Below, one piece after another: positions 37,297-45,132 of a stretch of 64,000 nt of DNA. Numbering within the stretch: the first letter of the stretch is position 1; every line of letters starts with the position of its first letter. The DNA is taken from NCBI RefSeq assembly GCF_014640555.1, contig NZ_BMHE01000031.1, forward strand, positions 26,811 to 90,810, given 5' to 3'. The position numbers and the translations under genes are program-made. Below the pieces are notes generated by a model. It ran no database searches and was not told the origin of the DNA. It saw only the letters and a program-made list of their open reading frames with translations. This DNA is from Paenibacillus marchantiophytorum. Lineage in GTDB: Bacteria; Bacillota; Bacilli; Paenibacillales; NBRC-103111.

Positions 37297-39078
37297 TTAT
37301 CCACGCTGAAGCTTATCCGTTTCATACCATTGTTTCGTCAATCTGCGTTGAATTTTGCCGCTGGACGTCTTGGGGATCGTCCCCGTTCGGATGAGAACGA
37401 GATCCTTCAATGGAAGTTCATACTGTTCCCACACCGCTTGACGAGCGGCTGCCAACACATCACGCTGAAGAATCATACTCCTGTGGTCAGCGCTCTCCTC
37501 TTTGGGCCCGCGATGTCGGAATTCCCTGTTAAGTTCAGCTACAATGACGATCTCTCCGCTGCTTCCTGCGGTCGTCTTCTGATGACCTATAACGTCGATC
37601 TGGAAGGCAGCGATATATTCTTTGCGCACAGCAGGATGGCAATTCTGCACCGTATACTCCAAGTCCTGTGGATAGATATTGCGCCCCCCCACAATCATGA
37701 CATCTTTGATTCGCCCAGTAATATACAATTCATTATCATGAATAAAGCCGAGATCTCCTGTTCGCAAAAATCGTTCACCTTCGTAACTAGCCAGTGTGCC
37801 TTGGAAGGTAAGCTGAGTCGCTTCGGGGTTTCCCCAGTAACCTTGCGCCACACTGGGACCGCTGACCCAAATTTCGCCAATCATAAGCTCGCCGCACAGC
37901 TTGCCTTTTTGAGGATGAACGATGACCGTTCGCTGTTCCGGAACGAGGATTCCGCATCCCACAACAGCCCGAGCATATAAACTCTCCTTCGTTACCACTA
38001 CGGCCAGATCCCGCTCCAAGCTTTCGGCATCGAGCCATAATGTGGTGTACGTCTGTTCCCTTTTATAACCGGAAACATACAACGTTCCCTCCGCTAATCC
38101 ATACGATGGAACCAGGCTCTTGGCCTGAAATCCATAAGGAGTAAACGTCCGAATAAACTTCTGCAAAGTTTCTTCTCTCACTGGTTCCGCGCCATTGAAA
38201 GCCAACTGCCAACTCGTTAAATCTATGTCACCGTCTGTTTCAGCATTAAATTTCTCTGCACATAACGCATAGGCAAAATTAGGGCCGCCGCTATACGTCG
38301 CGCGATATCGAGAGATCGCTTCAAGCCAACGAACTGGCTTCTGCATGAAGCTTACCGGCGACATATAAATCAGTTCACAACCTACATGCAGGGCCATCAG
38401 CAGCTGTCCGATTAATCCCATATCATGATAGGCGGGCAGCCAATTCACAATGCGGGTCTGCTCGGAGAGTTGAAAATATTTGGCAATCAAACTCATATTG
38501 TGAATTAAATTGCCGTGGCTGACCATAACCCCTTTGGGATCAGCTGTTGACCCCGAGGTGTATTGCAAGAACGCGATGTCATCTGCCTTACAAGGCAGAC
38601 AGAAAAACGTATGGCTATCATCCAAAGTGTCCGTAGCCATAAAATCCATGCCAGAAAGTAGGGAATCCTCGCTGACATTAGGCATTACATCAGCAATCAA
38701 TCTAGCAGTTGAAAGGGCAATCTCCGTTCGCGCGCTTCGAATGATGGCATCAAGTCGCGGCGTTGGACGACGCATATGAGGCGGATACGCAGGAATTGGA
38801 ATGATCCCTGCATATAAACAACCCATAAACCCTGCAATAAATTCCAGCCCCGTCGGATATAGCAGCAGCGCAGTCTTATATGTTCGGCCGCGCCCATGCA
38901 GAGCGGAAGCGATCGCCATCGCACGCTGATTCAGCTCGGCTGCAGTCATGCTCACTTCCTCATGCTCGCCGTCCACCAAATAAGTGTACATCTTCAAATC
39001 CGGCGTAAGCAGCGCCCGAAATTGCAGCAAATCCACAAGATTGGTATGCCTAGTATCTTTCATGAAACCAATTCCCAT
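37297..39078 (-). CDS. fatty acyl-AMP ligase (FAAL)
   Basis: A 593-residue adenylating enzyme. FAALs turn a free fatty acid into acyl-AMP and pass it to a carrier protein without coenzyme A. Motifs are FLQYTSGSTADPKGVMVSHG (P-loop), the early LLLYPTGLEFIAGFMGCLYAGIIPIPAYPP region with YAG..P/AYP as in FAALs, FLRTGDLGF, and ITGRIKDVMIVGGRNIYP. The segment about 350-400 fits the FAAL-specific insertion region. It starts at 39078 with GGGGGG upstream. It lies 14 bases after the free ACP gene and before the ACP-KS gene, so the fatty acid is probably loaded on one of these two carriers. Confidence 0.93.
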   Translation of the reverse strand: MGIGFMKDTRHTNLVDLLQFRALLTPDLKMYTYLVDGEHEEVSMTAAELNQRAMAIASALHGRGRTYKTALLLYPTGLEFIAGFMGCLYAGIIPIPAYPPHMRRPTPRLDAIIRSARTEIALSTARLIADVMPNVSEDSLLSGMDFMATDTLDDSHTFFCLPCKADDIAFLQYTSGSTADPKGVMVSHGNLIHNMSLIAKYFQLSEQTRIVNWLPAYHDMGLIGQLLMALHVGCELIYMSPVSFMQKPVRWLEAISRYRATYSGGPNFAYALCAEKFNAETDGDIDLTSWQLAFNGAEPVREETLQKFIRTFTPYGFQAKSLVPSYGLAEGTLYVSGYKREQTYTTLWLDAESLERDLAVVVTKESLYARAVVGCGILVPEQRTVIVHPQKGKLCGELMIGEIWVSGPSVAQGYWGNPEATQLTFQGTLASYEGERFLRTGDLGFIHDNELYITGRIKDVMIVGGRNIYPQDLEYTVQNCHPAVRKEYIAAFQIDVIGHQKTTAGSSGEIVIVAELNREFRHRGPKEESADHRSMILQRDVLAAARQAVWEQYELPLKDLVLIRTGTIPKTSSGKIQRRLTKQWYETDKLQRG

Positions 39079-39092
39079 AAGTTCCCCCCACT

Positions 39093-39395
39093 CTATGATA
39101 CGGATGGTACCACACGCTCATAGACATACGCCGTCAGCGTATTGACGGATTGAAAATGGTGACGTATTTGATGAAGCTTCGTTCTATCAATGTGAAATCC
39201 AAACTCTTCTTCAATCCCTCCTGCAATATAGAAGGCCTCAACCGATTCCAGACATAAGCCCTCACCAAACAATTGCGCATGGTCCGCAATGTCATCCGGA
39301 GTCACCCCTTTTAATTCAAGGTTCTCAATGATGATCTTCTCTTTAATGATTTTGGCTATTGCAGCTTTATCGTAATTTCGGTGCTTGCTGTCCAT
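39093..39395 (-). CDS. free acyl carrier protein
   Basis: A 100-residue carrier protein. The predicted helix II has the modified Ser-51 in FGEGLCLESVEAFYIA; the usual Asp before Ser is replaced by Glu (LESVE), which is seen in some non-fatty-acid carriers. The acidic composition and length fit ACPs. It should be made active by the Sfp-type transferase of the same operon. It starts at 39395 with AGGAGAGGTG upstream. It is placed directly before the FAAL, so it probably accepts the fatty acyl group. A role with the LuxE-like protein is also possible. Confidence 0.88.
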   Translation of the reverse strand: MDSKHRNYDKAAIAKIIKEKIIIENLELKGVTPDDIADHAQLFGEGLCLESVEAFYIAGGIEEEFGFHIDRTKLHQIRHHFQSVNTLTAYVYERVVPSVS

Positions 39396-39419
39396 AAGGA
39401 CACCTCTCCTTCTTATTGA

Positions 39420-40583
39420 CTAGGTTGGCATTAATTGATTGAAATGCGCTAAGGCACTCTCTATGGACTCTAGCAAATAATGAATATCCATCTCATCTGT
39501 AAATTTGCCCATACTTATTCGCAGGGATGAACGGATATCTGCCTCGTCCAGCCCCATCTCTTGCAGCACGTATGAGAGTTTCTTCTGGTGATTGGAACTG
39601 CAGGCTGAGCCTACAGAAACGGCAATGCCATACCTATGGTCCAGATATGCGGCCAATGCCTCTCCCCTAATACCGGGAATGCAGAGATTGACAGTATTAG
39701 CTAAGGTACGATCACTATCGAGTGAACCATTGATTTTGAGTCCAGGAGCAATCGCGCGCAGCTTCTCCACGAGGAGCCTTTTGCACCAGAGCAATTTGAC
39801 CTGTGAACGCTCCATATCCAGCATGGCCACACGGCATGCTTCTGCCGCACCCAGCAGTGAGAGAACGTTCTCTGTGCCGCTTCTTAGACCTTGCTCTTGC
39901 CCGCCTCCATGCAGGAGTGGATCAAGCTTGTAGCCTGATTGGAGATAAAGCCCGCCAATCCCTTTGGGACCGTACAGTTTATGGATGGAAAAAGACAGCG
40001 AATCCACTCCCAGCTCTCGGACATGAATTGGCATTTTCCCTACGGCCTGAACCGCATCTGTGTGGGTAAAGATACCCCTTGATCCTGCTATTCGAGCTAT
40101 CTCCTGCACAGGTTGGATCGCGCCTGTCTCATTATTAGCCAGCATGATGCTGATCAATTTGGTATCCGGTCGAATGGCGTCCATCACGGCTTGCGGGGAA
40201 ATAAACCCTTCTGCATCTACGGGGATGTAGGTGATTTCGCCTCCACCGGCATCGCGCCAATACCTGAGAGTCTCCTTAACGGAAGGATGCTCAATAACGG
40301 ACGTAATCACATGTACAGGTGTCCCTGCCCATTGACTGAGATAGCCTTTCAATAACCAGTTATTGCTCTCGCTTCCACCAGAAGTAATGTACAATTCTTC
40401 AGGCTCGCCGTGCAGCAACGCAGCTATATGCTGCCTCGCAGAATGGATAGCTAATCTTGCCTTCTGGCCAGAACCGTGGGTGCTTGATGGATTACCATAG
40501 ATGTCCATAGACTCCGTTATTACCTGACAAACCCGAGGGTCCAGGGGCGTTGTAGAATTATAGTCAAAGTAACGACCTATCAA
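39420..40583 (-). CDS. cysteine desulfurase (IscS/NifS type)
   Basis: A 387-residue PLP enzyme that takes sulfur from cysteine as a persulfide. The PLP lysine is in LSFSIHKLYGPKGIGGLYL, the upstream cofactor segment is NNETGAIQPVQEIA...FTHTDAVQAVGK, and the active-site Cys loop is VSVGSACSSNHQKK. It starts MIGRYFDYNSTTPLDP, an IscS/NifS-type beginning. It follows the IscU-like gene by three bases. Inside a lipid/polyketide operon, it likely supplies sulfur or Fe-S clusters to a step of this pathway. It is not a remnant of a housekeeping suf/isc locus, because the neighbouring genes are biosynthetic. Confidence 0.93.
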   Translation of the reverse strand: MIGRYFDYNSTTPLDPRVCQVITESMDIYGNPSSTHGSGQKARLAIHSARQHIAALLHGEPEELYITSGGSESNNWLLKGYLSQWAGTPVHVITSVIEHPSVKETLRYWRDAGGGEITYIPVDAEGFISPQAVMDAIRPDTKLISIMLANNETGAIQPVQEIARIAGSRGIFTHTDAVQAVGKMPIHVRELGVDSLSFSIHKLYGPKGIGGLYLQSGYKLDPLLHGGGQEQGLRSGTENVLSLLGAAEACRVAMLDMERSQVKLLWCKRLLVEKLRAIAPGLKINGSLDSDRTLANTVNLCIPGIRGEALAAYLDHRYGIAVSVGSACSSNHQKKLSYVLQEMGLDEADIRSSLRISMGKFTDEMDIHYLLESIESALAHFNQLMPT

Positions 40584-40586
40584 GGC

Positions 40587-40949
40587 TTACACCTCTTTTA
40601 CAGTGCATACAGAATCAAACAATTCATCCAAAATATCTAAACAGTGCTTCTGGTTCGGCTCCAGATCGCCAAGCAGTTCCCGTCTGCTTGTCTGAGACAT
40701 ACCGCTCAATTCCGCTATCGCTTTGCCTTGCACAAACTCGCTAAAAATGCTCGCCGTCGCAATGGATGCCGCACAGCCATAGGCTTTATACTTAATTCCC
40801 TTTATTTGGTTTTCATAAAAGGTCGCACAAACATGCACCGTGTCACCGCAAATTGGGTTACCGATGCGAAATGCCAGATCAGGCTGAACGATCTCGCCAA
40901 TGTTTCTTGGACTCATAAAATGATCAGAAATGATTGCGTTATACATCAT
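40587..40949 (-). CDS. IscU/NifU-like Fe-S scaffold protein
   Basis: A 120-residue NifU N-terminal-like scaffold. All ligand-region residues are present: NPICGDTVHV (Cys plus Asp), YGCAASIATAS (second Cys) and NQKHCLDIL (third Cys). It builds or holds an Fe-S cluster or persulfide with a cysteine desulfurase, here the gene three bases downstream. The start has GGAGAG upstream. Its ACP/FAAL/KS company is unusual. No radical SAM or other evident Fe-S enzyme is in the cluster, so its client is unknown. Confidence 0.9.
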   Translation of the reverse strand: MMYNAIISDHFMSPRNIGEIVQPDLAFRIGNPICGDTVHVCATFYENQIKGIKYKAYGCAASIATASIFSEFVQGKAIAELSGMSQTSRRELLGDLEPNQKHCLDILDELFDSVCTVKEV

Positions 40950-40984
40950 CCATCTACTCTCCTTTTGTTAGGTTGAGTGGTCAA

Positions 40985-42163
40985 CTATCCAATATTGCAT
41001 TGGGTTACTTGGGCTTCTTTATCCGTCATGAATTTCTCCAAGTTAATGGCACAGCAGCCAATTTCGGCCCCTTTAATTCTGTACATATAATGCACGGTCT
41101 GTCCGTTCCTACCGCATGAGCAAGTGTTGGAATCCAGATAGACAAGATCATCAGTCAGAATAAATCCTGGATAGGACAACGAAGTGGGGTCGTACACAGC
41201 CAGCCTTCCCGGCTCGCCAAGAGGGACTTCCTTATTCGGATCATCCAGGCTGCGCACGGAGAAATGGACCCATGGGGGAACATGCTTGGCATGATGTTCG
41301 CACTCAATAGCCATGAAATTCGTCTCAACCAAGCCGAACATATCCCGTACTTGCTCACTATGAATACCAAAGGCCTGCGCTACTTGCTGATAGAAATCAG
41401 GACGGTCAATCTCTCTGCCTGTGAAGCTTTTCCAACCTCCGAGCGTAATTACTTTCGTTTGACGGTCCAATTGCATAGCTGGCTCATGCTCGTTCACGTA
41501 CCGAATTAATCTTTCTACCAAGAACGGCGGCCCGATAATATGGCGTGTATGAACATCCTGCCAGTCTTTCAACTGCTGAACGACCGCCTCCGGTTGGAAG
41601 GCATGACCGCTGACAAAAAAGCGGCTGGAATCCAGCAATCCGGAGAACATGTTAATTACCTTCACCAGGCCCATCTCTGGCATTTCTTCCGAAGATGGCG
41701 CTAAGAATATAGCGGCCCCGCCAAAAAATCCGAACATTTCGCGAAACGTTGAGAAAATGCTGAGCATGCTTCTCGTTAACGTTTGCTCATCCCTGCGGGA
41801 GATGCTGGGAATTCCGCTAGTCCCCGTACTTCTCAGCTCATGCTGCAATTCATGAATAGGCTTCGTAAGCAGCAAGTGAGCATTAACATCCTTAAATTTG
41901 CCGATTCCAATGGCTGGGATGCGCACCACATCTTCGATGCACACAATATCCGTTAATGTCACTCCTTTCTCTTCGCAGATTTTCCGATACAGCGCATTAT
42001 GCTCATAATGATAGTGGAAATTTTGCTTAATCAGATTCAATTTGATGTCTTCTTGCCTGTCATTTGGCAATTGATAGATGGATTTAATCGATGCTATGAT
42101 ACTGCCAACCGGATCAATGCCCAAGCTTTTTGATAAATCGAAAAAAATTGAATATGCTGACAT
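40985..42163 (-). CDS. LuxE-like acyl-protein synthetase
   Basis: A 392-residue member of the LuxE/phenylacetate-CoA ligase-like adenylate-forming superfamily. LuxE activates a fatty acid and transfers it to its own or a partner Cys. Visible blocks are ELRSTGTSGIPSISRRDEQTL (Ser/Thr/Gly-rich phosphate-binding segment), ITLGGWKSFTGREIDRPDFY and a C-terminal Cys-rich LDSNTCSCGRNGQTV. It has the start MSAYSIFFDLSKSLG at ATG 42163, with AAGGGGG seven bases upstream. Luciferase and LuxC/LuxD partners are absent. Two acid-activating enzymes, this and the FAAL, suggest two acyl inputs or an acyl-protein intermediate. Confidence 0.85.
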   Translation of the reverse strand: MSAYSIFFDLSKSLGIDPVGSIIASIKSIYQLPNDRQEDIKLNLIKQNFHYHYEHNALYRKICEEKGVTLTDIVCIEDVVRIPAIGIGKFKDVNAHLLLTKPIHELQHELRSTGTSGIPSISRRDEQTLTRSMLSIFSTFREMFGFFGGAAIFLAPSSEEMPEMGLVKVINMFSGLLDSSRFFVSGHAFQPEAVVQQLKDWQDVHTRHIIGPPFLVERLIRYVNEHEPAMQLDRQTKVITLGGWKSFTGREIDRPDFYQQVAQAFGIHSEQVRDMFGLVETNFMAIECEHHAKHVPPWVHFSVRSLDDPNKEVPLGEPGRLAVYDPTSLSYPGFILTDDLVYLDSNTCSCGRNGQTVHYMYRIKGAEIGCCAINLEKFMTDKEAQVTQCNIG

Positions 42164-42186
42164 TGTATACCCCCTTAGATTTGCGT

Positions 42187-43593
42187 TCACTTCCTATCGT
42201 TCTTCCGGCGGAGCAGGAACAAGGAACACATGAAAACGGCCGCGAGAACAGCTCCGCTTAAATAAGCATTCTGAAATCCTTCTACAGCGTAGATTTGCTC
42301 TTTCCCGACAGGGGCAGAAGTGCTTCCCATGGATATGGAGATGAAGATCGCGACCCCAATGGCTCCACCCAGGTTGCGAAACATGGCGAACGTGCCGGAA
42401 GCGATGGATAATTGGTCTTCAGGGATGGAAGAAGTGCTTAACGTCAGACTGGCGACCGCGAGCATGCCTATCCCCATTCCTGCGAAAGCCATGTAAATCA
42501 TAAATAGCGCTATAGATGATTCCAAATCAAGTGTTCCGAGCAAACTAAAACTGCTAATCGTGATGGTGTAGCCGAGAAGGAGTGGGATGAGACTGCCGCG
42601 TTTATCGATCATTTTGCCAATGAAAGGTGCAATGAGAAGTAGACTGACAGATAGAGGAGTAATCATTAGAGATGCTTTAAGTGTGCTGAATTGCATCATA
42701 CGTGTTAAAAAAAGCGGAGAAATAATCATAGATCCCATTAATAGAATACCGCCTAGCAGATTCGAAAGAATGCCTGCGAGATATTGGCGATTGCTGAAAA
42801 TGGCAAGTTCCAATAAGGGATGAGCTCTAATCCCCTGTGCCCAAATGAATCCGCCAAGCAGCAACACGGACAAGATAAATTGCCACCATGTGTACCCGTT
42901 CAACCAACCTGTCTCCGTTACCTGAAGGAAACCGTTAATTAGGAGGAATAATCCCATACTGAGTATGATAATGCTGAGCCAATCCAGCTTGCCTGGTTGT
43001 AAGTGATCTTGATAAGACGCAAATCCACTCTTTAGCAAGAATAACGCGCAGAGTATAACAGGAATGTTGAGATAGAACACCCACCGCCAACCGAATACTT
43101 CCGTAATGCCACCGCCTAAGCTAGGGCCTACGGCAATCGCTAGAGCACCTACAGCACTCCATATCCCCATCGCTGCTCCTACTTTTTCTTTGGGAACCAC
43201 AGAGCGCACCAGACTCATACTCGCTGGTATGGCCATCGCTCCGCTAATGCCTTGTAACACTCTAGCGGTGAGGAGCCAAGCAGCATTAGGTGCCAGGGCA
43301 CAGAGCAAGGAACTAAGCATGAACATAACAAGCCCCCAGGCATACAGCCGCTTTTTCCCATAGAGGTCAGCCAATTTCCCCATGAAGATTAAGAGGATGG
43401 CGACTGTCATCGTATAGGCGTTAATGATCCAAGCAGCCGTTCTGAGCTTAATAGCCAACTGGTCGATCATGCTGGGCAGGGCAATATTTACAACCGTACT
43501 ATCCAGGAAAATGACGAACAAACCTAGCGAGATGATGAAGACTTGACTCATTCCTGATGCCGTGGAGGCAGAAGCCTTAATTTCGGACTGCAT
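42187..43593 (-). CDS. MFS multidrug-type exporter (DHA2 family)
   Basis: A 468-residue transporter with about 14 hydrophobic segments, as in the DHA2 drug/proton antiporters. The first helix FIISLGLFVIFLDSTVVNIALPS and the motif GKLADLYGKKRLYAWG between helices 2 and 3 are typical, and RVLQGISGAMAIPA is motif C-like. It probably pumps out the cluster's product and gives self-protection. ATG 43593 is chosen because AGGTG lies eight bases upstream. It is the first large gene of the biosynthetic operon. Confidence 0.92.
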   Translation of the reverse strand: MQSEIKASASTASGMSQVFIISLGLFVIFLDSTVVNIALPSMIDQLAIKLRTAAWIINAYTMTVAILLIFMGKLADLYGKKRLYAWGLVMFMLSSLLCALAPNAAWLLTARVLQGISGAMAIPASMSLVRSVVPKEKVGAAMGIWSAVGALAIAVGPSLGGGITEVFGWRWVFYLNIPVILCALFLLKSGFASYQDHLQPGKLDWLSIIILSMGLFLLINGFLQVTETGWLNGYTWWQFILSVLLLGGFIWAQGIRAHPLLELAIFSNRQYLAGILSNLLGGILLMGSMIISPLFLTRMMQFSTLKASLMITPLSVSLLLIAPFIGKMIDKRGSLIPLLLGYTITISSFSLLGTLDLESSIALFMIYMAFAGMGIGMLAVASLTLSTSSIPEDQLSIASGTFAMFRNLGGAIGVAIFISISMGSTSAPVGKEQIYAVEGFQNAYLSGAVLAAVFMCSLFLLRRKNDRK

Positions 43594-43700
43594 ACGCAAC
43601 TCACCTTCCATTGGTCATAAAAGACGTCCAACCACCGTTGCATGCTTCTGACTCAACCACAGATGGCTGAACGTTTCTAGCGAGAGATCCTGGCTGTGGC

Positions 43701-43793
43701 TTATTTCGATCTCTTGCGCATCATTCTCACAATGACAAACGCGCAGCAGCACACAACCAAACATCCAACAACAATCATCGTTGTCGTAGACAA
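43701..43793 (-). CDS. 30-residue single-pass membrane peptide
   Basis: A frame starting with TTG at 43791-43793, with GGAGG seven bases upstream, and ending in TAA at 43701-43703. The peptide has a short polar start, one hydrophobic segment containing GCLVVCCCAFVIV, and a basic end (RMMRKRSK), so it is a positive-inside membrane peptide. Three adjacent Cys are notable. It lies between the AhpD-like gene and the exporter gene. It may be a small helper of the exporter or a chance ORF. No relative is recognised. Confidence 0.5.
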   Translation of the reverse strand: MSTTTMIVVGCLVVCCCAFVIVRMMRKRSK

Positions 43794-43831
43794 TGTAGTT
43801 CCTCCCTTCCTATCTCCTATTTACCGTCGCT

Positions 43832-44521
43832 TTAATTCTGGGCAACCGCATTCGGTTGATAATCGTAAGCATTAAGGGCATTGATGCCATGCGTCAGGAC
43901 GTATCCAGCATTCGCTACACCGCCGACGAGCACCCCTTCCATAAGCTCCTCCTTGGTTCCACCCAATGCTTTGAACTTCTTCGTGTGGTTATCGATACTA
44001 TACGCGCATCCGTTGACGTGAGAAACAACCACGGCAATCAATTGCTTGGTTTTGGCATCGATGGCACCGTCCTTCATCGCGTTCGATTGGAATTGATCGA
44101 AGGCAGCGAACGTCTCTGGACGCGTTTCTTTAACAAGAGGCAGTTTGTCTGCATTCGTCGTTTCGTAAAGCTCATTGACTACGAGGTCATGCATCGTATT
44201 CCAGGCATTCACACTATGAAACAAGACAGTTTCAGCATTCACTGCTCCTGCGACCAGAATAGCTTCCACGATCTCTTCCACGGAGCCTTCTTGTTTCTTG
44301 AACTTCCCGGTGTGAACGTCGATGCAGTAAGGACAGCCTGTGACATGTGTAATGGCTACAGCTATTAATTCCTTCGTTCTGGACGTAATTGCGTTCCCCG
44401 CAAAGGCTTCCCCCATGAATTGAAAAAATGAGTTAGCCCCTTGAGGTACAATCTGCTGCATTTCCGGTACTCTCTTCAAATTGCTGCGCTCATACAAAGA
44501 GTTGGAATTTTTATGTTCCAT
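43832..44521 (-). CDS. carboxymuconolactone decarboxylase-family (AhpD-like) tandem protein
   Basis: A 229-residue protein made of two AhpD-like units. The first has the redox motif VTGCPYCIDVHTGKFKKQEG (CxxC plus His). The second has VNGCAYSIDNHTKKFKALGG, where the second Cys is Ser, so one active site is altered. AhpD-like proteins reduce peroxides or disulfides, while others act on ring lactones; here a thiol-redox role is more likely. It begins MEHKNSNSLYERSN with GGAGGAATGTGTAA upstream. A sigma-A promoter with a TTAGATAT box lies 36-64 bases before the start (44557-44585). It may respond to oxidants or to the cluster product. Confidence 0.88.
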   Translation of the reverse strand: MEHKNSNSLYERSNLKRVPEMQQIVPQGANSFFQFMGEAFAGNAITSRTKELIAVAITHVTGCPYCIDVHTGKFKKQEGSVEEIVEAILVAGAVNAETVLFHSVNAWNTMHDLVVNELYETTNADKLPLVKETRPETFAAFDQFQSNAMKDGAIDAKTKQLIAVVVSHVNGCAYSIDNHTKKFKALGGTKEELMEGVLVGGVANAGYVLTHGINALNAYDYQPNAVAQN

Positions 44522-44556
44522 TTACACATTCCTCCATTTATTAGTTTTCATTTGTT

Positions 44557-44603
44557 ATTATATCTAACTTAATGACGTCTGTAAATAATTTAATATCTAA
44601 CTT
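44557..44603 (-). promoter_or_regulatory. promoter of AhpD-like gene with AAGTTAGATAT boxes
   Basis: TTTACA (44580-44585), a 17-base spacer and TATAAT (44557-44562). The word AAGTTAGATAT occurs twice: 44560-44570, overlapping the -10 region, and 44593-44603, just upstream of -35. They are 33 bases apart, three helical turns. Confidence 0.75.
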
Positions 44604-44610
44604 TATACAT

Positions 44611-44730
44611 TTAAATCCGCTTCCACTTCTTGCCCCAATACATGATCCAGCCAGCGGTATAACAAATCAAACAACCAAAGAACTTAGGCTTTAACAAGGT
44701 GCTGCGAGGGTTAATTGGACACGATTTCAT
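44611..44730 (-). CDS. 39-residue small peptide
   Basis: A short frame with a strong ribosome site (GAGGAGGTGGGG before ATG at 44728-44730). The peptide starts MKSCPINPRSTLLKPKFFG, then a hydrophobic aromatic stretch GCLICYTAGWIMYW, and ends with a basic tail GKKWKRI. It has three Cys in total. It is the first gene after a strong promoter with an operator-like palindrome, and it stands directly before the AhpD-like gene. It could be a membrane-active small protein, a toxin-like peptide or a small regulator. I do not recognise it. An upstream ATG at 44808 exists but lies before the -35 region, so it is excluded. Confidence 0.6.
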   Translation of the reverse strand: MKSCPINPRSTLLKPKFFGCLICYTAGWIMYWGKKWKRI

Positions 44731-44753
44731 ATTCCCCACCTCCTCATTTTTAG

Positions 44754-44798
44754 TTAGATATCTAAACATATAATAGTCAATCATTCTTTTTTTGTCAA
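44754..44798 (-). promoter_or_regulatory. promoter and palindromic operator of the 39-residue peptide gene
   Basis: TTGACA (44793-44798), a 17-base spacer and TATTAT (44770-44775) form a near-consensus sigma-A promoter. A perfect 12-bp palindrome, TTAGATATCTAA (44754-44765), covers the expected transcription start, so a repressor bound there would block initiation. The same half-site occurs in the next promoter. Confidence 0.8.
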
Positions 44799-44810
44799 TG
44801 TTTACCACAA

Positions 44811-44844
44811 AAAATAAGCGACCATCCCCTAGAGGGTTGGCCGC
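44811..44844 (-). terminator. intrinsic terminator after DUF2653 gene
   Basis: The stem GCGGCCAACCC/GGGATGGTCGC (44834-44844 with 44818-44828, two G-U pairs) is followed on the minus strand by TTATTTTTTG. Confidence 0.8.
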
Positions 44845-44851
44845 CTTCGCA

Positions 44852-45130
44852 TCATACCGCTATCTCTGCAATAATCTCTTCTTCCAAAATAAATTGAATC
44901 TGATCCCGAAAAACTCTCATCTGATGGTGATTGAACAAATATTGCCCAATGGCTTCAAACAGATTGCCTTCCGTCAGAATTTGGGAGCGGCCTCCCGCGA
45001 ATACTTCCGCGGAAAAGCCTAAATCCTCGTCCCACATCAACTCTACGTCAACCTCTATAGGCTTGAGCCCTTTGCGTTCCGCCATATTCAAACAGACGGC
45101 ATTCACGATGTCTTGTTCCGTTAAACGCAT
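44852..45130 (-). CDS. YxcD-like DUF2653 protein
   Basis: A 92-residue acidic protein of the YxcD/DUF2653 type found in Bacillales. It begins MRLTEQDIVNAVCLNMAERK and includes VDVELMWDEDLGFSAEVFAGGRSQ and LFEAIGQYLFNHHQMRVF. The function of the family is unknown. It is separated by two bases from the upstream secreted membrane protein gene, so the two are translationally linked, and ends at the terminator at 44811-44844. It is cytoplasmic. Confidence 0.8.
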   Translation of the reverse strand: MRLTEQDIVNAVCLNMAERKGLKPIEVDVELMWDEDLGFSAEVFAGGRSQILTEGNLFEAIGQYLFNHHQMRVFRDQIQFILEEEIIAEIAV

Positions 45131-45132
45131 CC

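Noticed and set aside
40985..42163. Bioluminescence (lux) operon
   Set aside because: Only a LuxE-like gene is present; no luciferase, LuxC or LuxD genes.
44731..44808. N-terminal extension of the 39-residue peptide from ATG 44808
   Set aside because: It would start upstream of the -35 box of the evident promoter, and the internal ATG has the strong ribosome site.
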